Below, in pieces: positions 51,171-59,534 of a stretch of 64,000 nt of DNA. Positions within the stretch are counted from its first letter, which is position 1; each line of letters opens with the position of its first letter. The stretch is from Leptospira fletcheri. Its GTDB lineage: Bacteria; Spirochaetota; Leptospiria; Leptospirales; Leptospiraceae. The notes beneath the pieces are model-generated. The model was not told the origin of the DNA. It saw only the letters and a list, made by a program, of their open reading frames with translations, and did not search any database. The translations under genes were made by a program, and so were the position numbers. The stretch spans positions 62,001 to 126,000 of the forward strand of contig NZ_RQET01000013.1 in assembly GCF_004769195.1 (NCBI RefSeq). The letters run 5' to 3'.

Positions 51171-51779
51171 CTAGTAGACTCGATACAGTCCGACCAGCTT
51201 ACCGATGATGACTGCCTTTTTCGTTTTAATCGGTTTGTATTTGGGATTTCGAGCCTCGAGTCTGATGTGATCCGGTTCCTTATAATATACTTTTAAAGTC
51301 GCTTCGTCCCCGATGAGGGCCACTACGATTTCGCCGTTCCGTGCGATGTCCCGTTTCTGGATGATGGCGATGTCTCCATCGTTGATCCCGGCTTCTTCCA
51401 TAGAATCACCTTGCACTTTCAACGCGAAAGTCATCCCCTTCGAAGCAAGTTCTTCAGGAACGGGAATGTACGATTCGATATTCTCTTCCGCAAGAATCGG
51501 AAGTCCGGCTGCGACACGACCGAGCAAAGGAATACTCGGAGTCGGGACGGGAAGGGCTTCGAACGGACTTTGCCGGGTGAGCTCGATCGCTCTAGATTGG
51601 TTCTTAGAAGTCTTGAGATATCCTTTTTTTTCGATCGCTTTGAGGTGATCGTACGCTCCCTTGGCAGTGATTCCGAATTCGTCCCCGATTTCTCGGATCG
51701 TAGGAGGAAACCCTCGTTCTTTAATGACATTCGTAATAAAATGGAGCACTGCGAGCTGCTTTTCCGTCAGATCCTTCAT
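51171..51779 (-). CDS. lexA: SOS repressor LexA
   Basis: 202 residues from ATG 51779. Represses SOS genes until RecA filaments trigger self-cleavage. N-terminal winged helix (1-65) with FPPTIREIGDEFGITAKGAYDHLKAIE; the cleavage site is Ala91-Gly92 in RVAAGLP; the catalytic pair is Ser126 in QGDSMEEAG and Lys163 in DEATLKVYY. The sequence agrees closely with my memory of Leptospira LexA. TTG 51788 is a less likely start. It would be a single gene. I see no certain LexA box in the 57 bases upstream. Confidence 0.95.
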   Translation of the reverse strand: MKDLTEKQLAVLHFITNVIKERGFPPTIREIGDEFGITAKGAYDHLKAIEKKGYLKTSKNQSRAIELTRQSPFEALPVPTPSIPLLGRVAAGLPILAEENIESYIPVPEELASKGMTFALKVQGDSMEEAGINDGDIAIIQKRDIARNGEIVVALIGDEATLKVYYKEPDHIRLEARNPKYKPIKTKKAVIIGKLVGLYRVY

Positions 51780-51836
51780 GCTTAACAAGTTATTAGTGAA
51801 TAGATGTTTTGCAAGTATTTTTTAGGTGGATCGGTA

Positions 51837-52775
51837 CTAAGCTCCCGATACTTGGTGCCGGAACTCGCCTTTCCGAAGACATCCAGGAGGATCCATTTCC
51901 GCCTTCAAACACTCCCAGATTTGGGTGAAATCTTCCAAGATTGCTCCGTAAGGATCCGAACCGCTGCTCCAAGCCACATGTTCCGAGATCAGGATTCTTT
52001 CCTCGAAACGAAGAGGATGCCTCGGCGGCAACGGTTCGGGCACGGTCACGTCCAAAGTGGCCCATAATCCTTTCGACCGTGCGAACTCCAACAATGCCTC
52101 TTGGTCGATCAACTCCCCTCTCGATACGTTGACTAAGTGCATCTCCGAGGAACAGCTCGCCAAAAACTCTCGTCCCAGGATGTTTTCGGACTCGCGGTTC
52201 AGAGGAAGAGTCAGAACCAATTGAGTCATATCCAACAGATCCCATTTGGAAGGAGTCACTTCTCCGAACTCCACAGGTCCGCCGCTTTTTCTCAACACCG
52301 TAACCTTTGCTCCCAGTTTGTGAAGTAATTCCGTCACCAGTCGACCGACTTCTCCATAGCCGACGACTCCGATCCTTTGCCCTCGGATTCCGGTTCCGAG
52401 GTTCGAATGCGCATGACGAAGCACCGCCCGAAGTACGTATTCCGCCAAAGGTTCCGCGTACGCTTTCCAACTCCGGGTGACCCAGGTTCCGACCGGAACT
52501 TCCTCCAATGGAAAAAAATCGTATCCCGCAGTGCTCAAATGCACCCATTTCCAAGAAGCACTTCTCAGATGACGAACTTGCGTAGAAAGATCGAATTCAT
52601 GGGGGGCCAAAAACAGACAGGAGTCCGCCTCCGGAGTCTCTTCTCCCGAAGTAATCCGAATCCTAGGATCCAGAACGAATCGCAAGCGGGCCGAAATCGC
52701 AATTCGATCCGCTTCAGGAAAGAGAAGGTGAATCGATCGGACAGGTTCCTCCATAAACGGGAACTTATCCTCCAT
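51837..52775 (-). CDS. D-2-hydroxyacid dehydrogenase family protein
   Basis: 312 residues. NAD-binding Rossmann loop IGVVGYGEVGR in the middle and the catalytic triad typical of the family: Arg in NVSRGELID, Glu in VPEPLPPRHPL, and His in SEHVAW. Such enzymes reduce 2-keto acids to D-2-hydroxy acids or the reverse. Its start overlaps the condensation-domain gene by 11 bases, so it is the last gene of the right-hand biosynthetic run. In that setting it could supply or modify a D-hydroxy acid building block; that is inference. The adjacent lexA is separated by 57 bases. Confidence 0.88.
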   Translation of the reverse strand: MEDKFPFMEEPVRSIHLLFPEADRIAISARLRFVLDPRIRITSGEETPEADSCLFLAPHEFDLSTQVRHLRSASWKWVHLSTAGYDFFPLEEVPVGTWVTRSWKAYAEPLAEYVLRAVLRHAHSNLGTGIRGQRIGVVGYGEVGRLVTELLHKLGAKVTVLRKSGGPVEFGEVTPSKWDLLDMTQLVLTLPLNRESENILGREFLASCSSEMHLVNVSRGELIDQEALLEFARSKGLWATLDVTVPEPLPPRHPLRFEERILISEHVAWSSGSDPYGAILEDFTQIWECLKAEMDPPGCLRKGEFRHQVSGA

Positions 52776-54195
52776 GTCTCCGGATCTTCAGGTCCAGATT
52801 CGAATCCGATTCCAGTACGATCGGACCGGAAAAAAAATCCGCAAGATCCTTTAGCTCCGGCCAAGAAAGATTTTTTCCAGCTCCGGCTCCTTCTTTTCCG
52901 TCCTTGCCGGAGACAAAATGATTCGCGAGGTTTCTCAGAATTTCTCCGTAACTTTCCATCAGGCAAGCGATCTTCTCATCCGAAAATAATTCAGGATTCC
53001 ATTCCACATCCAAAGTATAAGCGCCGTTCCTTTCCTCGATGGTCCAGGTTTGTTCGTATTTCGCTCCTCCCGTGGAGATCCAGGATTGGTTGCAATTCAG
53101 ACCTAGGAACTGATTCCGAGCCGTTTGACTTCCTTGTAAAATGAACATGGTCCGAAAAACCGGTTTGGCGGAAGTCTCATACTCCGGTCCTAAATCGCGC
53201 AGGATATTCACGTAAGGCAATCTTTGATGAAGGAACGCGGCTCCGCAAGTACGTGAAACATTCCGAATATACTCCGAATCGTTTCGTTCGGAAAGTTTGA
53301 AACGTAAAGGCAAGGTATTCACTACGAACCCCACCAAATTCGCGTCTTCCGGCCTGAGACGATTCACGAAAGGGACACCCACAAGAACGTCATCTTCGGC
53401 GCTTTCCAGGCCGAGTAACCTTGCAAAAGCTCCGACTAGAAATATGAACGGAGTGACCCCTGCGACTTTAGCCGCCTCTTTCGTAAGATCCGAAAGTTCC
53501 GCGGTCAAGAAACTCCAGGACATACGACCGAGAGGCCAGGAAGAAAAGCCCGACTCGCGAATGTCCGGCGGAAATCCGACTCCGGTTTTGGCGTTCTCCA
53601 ATTCCTTTTTCCAATACGACGAGTCGGAAATTCCGTGAGAGGTAAGTTCGAATTCGGATTGGTATTTCGAAAATCCTTCGAAGGAAGTCGTTTTTTTCGG
53701 GTTCGTATCCGGATCTCCTAAGAACAGATTGTTGTAGCGAGTCGCGATCTCCCGGATCAGAAGTTCGACGGACCAACCGTCCAAAGATATATGATGAACA
53801 TTTAATATTATGATGTTCTCGAATTCCGAGATCGGAAAAATCCTCGCTCTTACCGGATATTCTTCCTCCAATCGGAAGGGCCTTTTGGCCTCGTTCCGAA
53901 TCTCTTCCAGGACCGTTCTTTTATCTTCGCATCTTACGATTTCGAGAATGGAATCCGGATCCTTCAAAGCGGCGCTTTCCCAATACAATTCCCCGTCCGC
54001 CCAAAACGGTTTCGCGAATAGGGAATCGTGTCTTTCCAAGGTCCTTACCACTGCGAGTCGAAGGGTATCCAGATCGAGGAAACCTTCCATGCGGAGACCC
54101 ACCGTCATATTTAAGGCGGGAGATTCTGGAAACCTGCACGCGTGCCTCCAATGACGGATCTGGTTCGGCGATGCGGGAAAGATTCTAGTTTTCAT
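52765..54195 (-). CDS. stand-alone NRPS condensation domain
   Basis: 476 residues from ATG 54195, preceded by GGAGGA five bases upstream. The condensation motif HHISLDG is at residues 134-140 (His134, His135, Asp139, Gly140), so it should be active. The opening FPASPNQIRHW resembles the C1 motif. Such domains join an upstream acyl or peptidyl thioester to an acceptor amine or hydroxyl. It is not fused to A or PCP domains, meaning a dissociated line, and could take its donor from the stand-alone PCP encoded about 9 kb upstream. It overlaps both neighbours by 11 bases. Confidence 0.88.
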   Translation of the reverse strand: MKTRIFPASPNQIRHWRHACRFPESPALNMTVGLRMEGFLDLDTLRLAVVRTLERHDSLFAKPFWADGELYWESAALKDPDSILEIVRCEDKRTVLEEIRNEAKRPFRLEEEYPVRARIFPISEFENIIILNVHHISLDGWSVELLIREIATRYNNLFLGDPDTNPKKTTSFEGFSKYQSEFELTSHGISDSSYWKKELENAKTGVGFPPDIRESGFSSWPLGRMSWSFLTAELSDLTKEAAKVAGVTPFIFLVGAFARLLGLESAEDDVLVGVPFVNRLRPEDANLVGFVVNTLPLRFKLSERNDSEYIRNVSRTCGAAFLHQRLPYVNILRDLGPEYETSAKPVFRTMFILQGSQTARNQFLGLNCNQSWISTGGAKYEQTWTIEERNGAYTLDVEWNPELFSDEKIACLMESYGEILRNLANHFVSGKDGKEGAGAGKNLSWPELKDLADFFSGPIVLESDSNLDLKIRRHGG

Positions 54196-55318
54196 AAAGT
54201 TCCTCCAACCAAGGAAGACTCTGAAGATTTCCGATTCCGAGTGCGATCCCATTTAAGTCCCGGAGTAAATCTCCGAAGTGATCTCCCCATAAGGTTAGGC
54301 TGGTTACGGATCCGTCTTTTTTCGGGCAGGACCAGAACCAGCCGGCAAAAATCCCGGTCTCGTCGGGAAGACAAGGTTCCTCTCCGATCTGCATTCTAAA
54401 GTTGGCCGCCTCCAAATTCACCTTCGAATGAATTTCCGCCATGTCCGAAACGAGAGCCCCGGGAGCTCTCGCTGCAACATCGATCACCGTGGCGTTTCGA
54501 TCCCGATCCATAAAGAATTCGGTATGCAGAATAAAACGACCTTCCTTTCCTAGAACTTCCGCGATCTTCACGTTCAGTTCCGTGCCAATCGCATGAATTC
54601 CGTGTTCTTTCGGAAGCGTTACGCTCCCGAACCCGCGTCCGAAGTTGGCTCCTAGAGGCGGACTCGTATATGCTCCGACTTGGACGGGAAAGATCTTTCC
54701 GTCCAGAATGATGGAATTCGCGTGAAATAGACTTCCGGAAACGAAAGTTTCCAATTGCCACCCCGCCTCTCCCGAATGCAATTCCGCCCAACGACTCAAT
54801 TCATCCTTATCCTTTAATATCTCTACCCCTTCGTTATAACCTCCTTCCTCCGGTTTCACCACGAGAGGAAAGGAGAATTCCTTTGCCACTTCCGTCGGAA
54901 GAGTATGAAAGTCGTAAAGATCCCAGTCGATTCTTTTGAAAGAAGGAACCGAAATCCCGGCTTTCGAGAGGTAGGATTTCATAACGATCTTGTTGGAATA
55001 CGCGATCTGGTTGGAAGGGGATCTTACCGGCAACCCGAAAAACCGCCTAAGCCGGGAACAAGCGAATAAGCAAGCTTCGTCATTCGTGACGATTTCCGTT
55101 TCCCTGAGCAGATCCTCCTCCGGAAAAAAATCCTTTCCCCAGTCTGTCTTGACCTTGCGGACTCTGGCCACGTCGGAAGGCAAATCCGAGCGGAATACTC
55201 CTGCGGGAGACCCGGAAGTAAGGACGGAAACTTCGTATCGATCCTTCGGAAACGCCGAAATCATCCCCTTTCCGATCTTCTGGTAATCGTGTAAAATTAA
55301 AATTTTCTTATGGGACAT
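54185..55318 (-). CDS. ATP-grasp ligase
   Basis: 377 residues. The ATP-grasp fold is visible from about 105: FPLVVKPEEGGYNEGVEILK (the Lys and glycine-rich loop), the central strand LETFVSGSLFHANSIILDGK, and the metal-binding C-terminal strand with FILHTEFFMDRDRNATVIDVAARAPG. The N-terminal 100 residues form the usual preATP-grasp domain. These enzymes join a carboxylate, as acyl phosphate, to an amine or other nucleophile. Within this gene set it may form a peptide bond or activate an amino acid. It overlaps the condensation gene by 11 bases; substrates are unknown. Confidence 0.88.
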   Translation of the reverse strand: MSHKKILILHDYQKIGKGMISAFPKDRYEVSVLTSGSPAGVFRSDLPSDVARVRKVKTDWGKDFFPEEDLLRETEIVTNDEACLFACSRLRRFFGLPVRSPSNQIAYSNKIVMKSYLSKAGISVPSFKRIDWDLYDFHTLPTEVAKEFSFPLVVKPEEGGYNEGVEILKDKDELSRWAELHSGEAGWQLETFVSGSLFHANSIILDGKIFPVQVGAYTSPPLGANFGRGFGSVTLPKEHGIHAIGTELNVKIAEVLGKEGRFILHTEFFMDRDRNATVIDVAARAPGALVSDMAEIHSKVNLEAANFRMQIGEEPCLPDETGIFAGWFWSCPKKDGSVTSLTLWGDHFGDLLRDLNGIALGIGNLQSLPWLEELYEN

Positions 55319-55346
55319 TTACGTTAACGCTTTAGAATATTCGAAT

Positions 55347-56303
55347 TTATGATTCCAGGAATTTCTTCCAGGTATCCAGATCTATATTCCTCCCCGATAC
55401 GATGGCGATCAACGGCTGTCCCTTCGGGAGCGGAAACTCTCCCGCCAAGATTGCGGCCATCGCGACCGAACCTGCGCCTTCCGCTACAATCCCGTGATGC
55501 AAAGCCAAATAACTCATCCCGTCCCTGATCTGGGATTCGGTAACGGAGAGCGTGGATTCAGCGTACCTGGATAGTAAGTCCACAGTGATACTTCCTCTTT
55601 CCAGATTTCCCGCTAAGCCTTCGGCGATGGTCGGGAATATGTCGATCGGAACGGTTTCTCCCCGATTTAAGGCCAGCCTCATCGGCGCAGAGTTGGCCGC
55701 TTCCACTCCGATCAGTCTGCTTCCCGGTCTGGAAGAAAGAGCCATGCCGATCCCCGCGGCGAGTCCTCCGCCTCCGATCGGACATACGACCGTGATCGGC
55801 CCGGAAAAGGAGGAAAGTAATTCCACTCCTATGCTCGCTTGACCAAGGATCACGTCGGGATCATTGTAGGGAGAAAGATATCTGACGTTCCTACTTTCCG
55901 CCAGTTCCCTGGCAAAATCCTCAGCTTCGTCGTAGTCCGCACCGTGAACGATCAGATCCTCGGTCTCTTTACGCAATAGTTCTATCTTTTTTGGCGAAGC
56001 CTTTTCGGAGACTACGATCGTGGCCTTGATTCCCAACTCTTTCGCGATCACGGCGACGGCTAACCCGTGATTCCCGGCGGAACAAGTCACAATGCTTTCC
56101 TCCTGTCGAATCTTTGTCAAAGCCGCGATTGCACCTCTGATTTTAAAGGAACCCGTACGCTGAAAGGACTCCATCTTGAGCCAACAATCCTTTCCGACAA
56201 ACGGAGAAGTTAAAAGAGGCGAGGAAGGAACGAATTTCTCCACACGCAAAAAAGTGTCCGAAATGTCGGCGACTTTCGGAAGATCCAAAGTGCGTCTTCC
56301 CAT
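55347..56303 (-). CDS. PLP-dependent threonine dehydratase/serine racemase-like enzyme
   Basis: 318 residues, fold type II PLP enzyme without the regulatory ACT domain of IlvA. Lys54 in TGSFKIRGA binds PLP, CSAGNHGLAVA is the phosphate-adjacent Asn loop, and PIGGGGLAAG the glycine loop. The short length matches serine racemase, threonine or hydroxyaspartate dehydratases. It may supply a keto acid, a D-amino acid or a dehydroamino acid for the pathway. Its ATG overlaps the luxD-like stop by one base (TGATG), so the genes are coupled. Confidence 0.88.
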   Translation of the reverse strand: MGRRTLDLPKVADISDTFLRVEKFVPSSPLLTSPFVGKDCWLKMESFQRTGSFKIRGAIAALTKIRQEESIVTCSAGNHGLAVAVIAKELGIKATIVVSEKASPKKIELLRKETEDLIVHGADYDEAEDFARELAESRNVRYLSPYNDPDVILGQASIGVELLSSFSGPITVVCPIGGGGLAAGIGMALSSRPGSRLIGVEAANSAPMRLALNRGETVPIDIFPTIAEGLAGNLERGSITVDLLSRYAESTLSVTESQIRDGMSYLALHHGIVAEGAGSVAMAAILAGEFPLPKGQPLIAIVSGRNIDLDTWKKFLES

Positions 56304-57226
56304 CAGCTCTTACCGAAGGCAAAGGATTCCTTTTCGTTCCGGCTCAGATCGAAAAGGTGGAGTTCCTTTCCGCGAGAACGATTCCTGTCCGCGACCCGAA
56401 AGTCGGCGATTTCTTCGAAACTAGGATCCGAAACGCGGCTGATATCCCCGTCGTAAAAAAATCCGGCGATCATATGCTTCATTGCTAAGCGAAGTGCTAA
56501 AGGATTTCGGGCCAGTTCGTGTCCGCCGTACGGAAGATCCACGATTTCCCTTCCCCCTCCTCCCGGAACGGAGAAGGCCTCGTTCACTTCTTCCAACGTA
56601 AGCCATTGGTCTTCCGAAGCTACCAGATTCATTACGGGAACGGAGAGTTTAGACAACGCGTCTTTCATGGCGGGAAAATCGGCCACTCCGGTCTTTAGAT
56701 TTTCCTGCCAGAGTCCGCGTGGATTTAATTTGTGTCCTTCGAAGACGATCGTATCAGGCAATCGATCGAATTCCCAGGAATAATAATCGGTCCCGAAGAC
56801 TCTCTCAAAAGTACTTCTTGCATGGACGACTCCGACAAGACAGCCCAAAGCCGCGATATTCGGATTTTTGACCGCCTGAAAAACGGCAGGCACGGCGCCT
56901 AAACTGATCGCAAGGAGATTGATTTTCGTTTCCCCTTCCAGCGCAGAGACCCAAGGGAGAACACTTTCCAAACTTTTTTCCATACTCGCAATGGTAAAAT
57001 CCAGAATCTCCCCTTCGCTCAAACCCACATGATCCAGATAATCGAATCTATATACGTTCGCTCCGTTTTTCAGGAGATAGCAGGCCAAGGCGCTGAGAGT
57101 ACTCATCCTTCTGGAAAACCCGCCGCAAATGAGGACCGGAGGGTTTGTCGGCTCGGGGAGGGAATCCTGCCAGGCGATTAGCTTCCGCCCTTCCCTATTT
57201 TTGATCAAAAAATCCATCGCATTCAT
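56303..57226 (-). CDS. LuxD-like acyl transferase/thioesterase
   Basis: 307 residues, very like bacterial LuxD in length and motifs: LICGGFSRRM, YRFDYLDHVGLSEGEI, FEGHKLNPR. LuxD releases myristate from acyl carrier protein or CoA for reduction. It is an alpha/beta hydrolase; the triad appears intact as Ser108 in AISLGA, Asp206 in SEDQW and His236 in GGHEL. ATG 57226 starts it (ATG at codon 4 is an alternative). It sits 15 bases after the luxE-like gene. The chain length of its acyl substrate is unknown. Confidence 0.88.
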   Translation of the reverse strand: MNAMDFLIKNREGRKLIAWQDSLPEPTNPPVLICGGFSRRMSTLSALACYLLKNGANVYRFDYLDHVGLSEGEILDFTIASMEKSLESVLPWVSALEGETKINLLAISLGAVPAVFQAVKNPNIAALGCLVGVVHARSTFERVFGTDYYSWEFDRLPDTIVFEGHKLNPRGLWQENLKTGVADFPAMKDALSKLSVPVMNLVASEDQWLTLEEVNEAFSVPGGGGREIVDLPYGGHELARNPLALRLAMKHMIAGFFYDGDISRVSDPSFEEIADFRVADRNRSRGKELHLFDLSRNEKESFAFGKS

Positions 57227-57241
57227 TCTTTTTCGATTCCT

Positions 57242-58438
57242 TTAAAGTGAAAGATTCACCGACGCAAATTGCCTCTCCAACTGGAGCGCGCATCCTTGGT
57301 GTTCGGAAACCTTCAGCCTCCGATCCACGCGTATGCTCGAAGAATGGCGACCGCAAAGACAGGGGCCTTCCTCTTTGATTCCCAAATCCTCTCCGATGAT
57401 GAATGCTGGATAACTCCTTGCTGTCGGATCCAGATAAGTCAATATTCCCGGCGTTCCGGAAGCGGAGGGCTCCAATGTGAAAGGGTCTCTTACAATGACC
57501 TCCACCCAAGGAGGTGCGTGCAATCTTCCTTCGCCGCATTGGATAAAGGCGCTGTTCAACTCTACCTGATTGAATACGTCCCGAACCTGCCTTGTCGAAT
57601 CCAAGCCCAAAGTAGTACGCGCGAACTCGGCCAATTCGATCTGAGAAATCGCCCTTCCCCCTTGCTTTTTCCATCCGCCACCCGTAATCAAATAAAGATT
57701 CGAGCCGAAGCGCACGGATCGATCCGGGACCTGCGCGCAGAATTCCCGTATCAAAAAGGGAGCCCCCACGACGAGAATCCTTTTTCCTTCCGTCAACGCG
57801 TCAGACGCCATTTCAATCGCTTCCCGAATGTCTACCTTTCCGTCCTTCATCAGATGTTTCGTATCCGCTTCCAGCTCGATCAGACTCATTACGTATCCGA
57901 ACCATACGGATCCCGCTTCTCTCCTGGAAGGTCCAAGATGGATCACAAAGACTTCTTCTTCGATATCCACATCCCCGACCAAATCGGACCAGACATTGGC
58001 GGAACTCCGCAAAGAACCGGACAATCTGGCTAGAGTGATTTCGTCGCGAAAAATCCTGCTTTTTATCCCCATAGTCCCGCTGCTCTCGAAGCATCGTACG
58101 ATTTCGTCTTTGGGTACGCTCAAGAGTTCCCGAGTTTTAAAGACGGAAGTGGGAATTTGCGGAACCGAAGAAAAATTTTCCTTGGTCAGAGGAACTTCGG
58201 GATCGAAGTTCCTCCTTTCGCAATAGGCTCCGTATTCCCGGCAGTTTTTCGAATGGAAACGGACCGCTTCTCCGATCGCCTCCCTCCTAAGTTCGGAAGC
58301 CTCTTCGGCATCCATCCTATCCCAGTCTTCCCGATTGAATATCACGGAATCCAAAGCAGTCAACCCTTCGGCTCTCGAAATCCCCACGGACCGGAGGCTC
58401 GGTTTTTCCATAATGATATCTGAATATGTAGGACCCAT
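57242..58438 (-). CDS. LuxE-like acyl-protein synthetase
   Basis: 398 residues. LuxE activates a fatty acid with ATP and holds it on a Cys near its C-terminus, handing it to LuxC. Seen here are IPTSVFKTRELLS, the adenylate loop FESSGTMGIKS, and near the end EHQGCALQLE, where Cys383 lies 15 residues before the end, as the acyl-accepting Cys does in Vibrio LuxE. A second Cys-rich segment (CLCGRHSS) precedes it. The start is ATG 58438 behind AGGAGAG. It lies 8 bases after the LuxA-like gene. LuxE-like domains also occur in other acyl-activating systems. Confidence 0.9.
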   Translation of the reverse strand: MGPTYSDIIMEKPSLRSVGISRAEGLTALDSVIFNREDWDRMDAEEASELRREAIGEAVRFHSKNCREYGAYCERRNFDPEVPLTKENFSSVPQIPTSVFKTRELLSVPKDEIVRCFESSGTMGIKSRIFRDEITLARLSGSLRSSANVWSDLVGDVDIEEEVFVIHLGPSRREAGSVWFGYVMSLIELEADTKHLMKDGKVDIREAIEMASDALTEGKRILVVGAPFLIREFCAQVPDRSVRFGSNLYLITGGGWKKQGGRAISQIELAEFARTTLGLDSTRQVRDVFNQVELNSAFIQCGEGRLHAPPWVEVIVRDPFTLEPSASGTPGILTYLDPTARSYPAFIIGEDLGIKEEGPCLCGRHSSSIRVDRRLKVSEHQGCALQLERQFASVNLSL

Positions 58439-58446
58439 GCTCTCTC

Positions 58447-59505
58447 CTAGAATTTAGGCATCACTTCTTCTGCGAAACGCCGCATACTCGATAGAATTTT
58501 CTTACGATCGAGAGTTCCTTCGAATCCGCAGATAAAATGGCTGACTCCCGTTTTTTCTTTCAGGTAATGGAACGCCTCAGCACAGTCTTCCGGAGTGCCT
58601 ACCGGGCTGATCTCCAGGGCTTTTCTTACCACGACGCTTGCATCGGATTCCCCTTTCAGAATCGCATCCTGCAATTGCGACCAATGGAATCTGTAGTTCG
58701 GCAGATTCCTCAACTGGTCGCTCGAAAAAGCCACTCTCATCGCGTCTTCGTGCCATTCCTCTATGTTATGGACGATATCGTTGTAAGCTTCCTCCCTACT
58801 ATCGGCCACATGAACGACCGCGGATATCACGTGATCGATCTTACTAGGATCGTGATCGTTCGTTTCCGCAATCTCGCCGTACAGATCCAGTTTCGCTCTT
58901 ACCTGTTCGGTGGATTGTGGAACGTTCATGATCAGTGGAATGCCCAGAGTCGCCGCCCATTCTATCGTGGAGGGAGATTCTCCGACCACATAGACGGGAG
59001 GATGCGGAACCGTGGAACAGCTAGGATAAACCGCAATCTCCGGGAATCGGATTAGGTCGGTGTCCCAGGAGACCTTTCCCTTATTCTTCCATGCAGAAAA
59101 CATAATATCTATCCATTCCTGCAGCATCCGGTGGTTTTGGGAAGGGTTGATGCCGAATACCTCGAAGTCCGCCGGAAAAAAGCCTCTTCCGAAACCCGCG
59201 ATGAACCTCCCGTCACTCAATTGGTCCAACAGAGAAACCTGTTCCAAAAGGCGCACGGGATGATTCAACGGAGCCACTATGATTGCAGTCCCGACTTTTA
59301 TTCTCTGCGTCATACCCAAAAGAAAACCGGCCATCATCATCGCGTCCGGACATAGGCCGTACTCGGTGAAATGATGTTCCAGCACCCAAAGATCGTCGAA
59401 GCCTAGCTCTTCCGCCTCCGTGGCGAAATCCCGGGAATTCTTGAAAACCGTCGACTGGTCCCAGTGCGGCGGTTTATACGTCGTTAAAGCGACTCCCCAT
59501 TTCAT
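58447..59505 (-). CDS. LuxA-type (bacterial luciferase alpha-like) flavin monooxygenase
   Basis: 352 residues. The match to LuxA, compared by memory, spans the whole length and even keeps its numbering: LEHHFTEYG with His44 and His45, Arg107, Asp113. It retains PVYVVGESPSTIEWAA, ISPVGTPEDC and GVSHFICGFE near the end. The segment AILKGESD corresponds to the mobile-loop region that LuxB lacks. Position 106, the reactive Cys of LuxA, is Gly here. It should bind reduced FMN and oxygenate an aldehyde or similar substrate. There is no luxB. It begins at ATG 59505 behind AGGAG. Confidence 0.88.
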   Translation of the reverse strand: MKWGVALTTYKPPHWDQSTVFKNSRDFATEAEELGFDDLWVLEHHFTEYGLCPDAMMMAGFLLGMTQRIKVGTAIIVAPLNHPVRLLEQVSLLDQLSDGRFIAGFGRGFFPADFEVFGINPSQNHRMLQEWIDIMFSAWKNKGKVSWDTDLIRFPEIAVYPSCSTVPHPPVYVVGESPSTIEWAATLGIPLIMNVPQSTEQVRAKLDLYGEIAETNDHDPSKIDHVISAVVHVADSREEAYNDIVHNIEEWHEDAMRVAFSSDQLRNLPNYRFHWSQLQDAILKGESDASVVVRKALEISPVGTPEDCAEAFHYLKEKTGVSHFICGFEGTLDRKKILSSMRRFAEEVMPKF

Positions 59506-59534
59506 TTTATAATCTCCTAATAAATCTACGATTT

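Noticed and set aside
51780..51836. LexA box before lexA
   Set aside because: TTTG with CAAA at the spacing I recall for Leptospira is not present; only a partial TTTGCAAGTATTT.
51793..52554. Long open frame antisense-phase to the hydroxyacid dehydrogenase
   Set aside because: Same strand but different phase; Arg- and Ser-rich, no domain, and the overlapping dehydrogenase has complete motifs.
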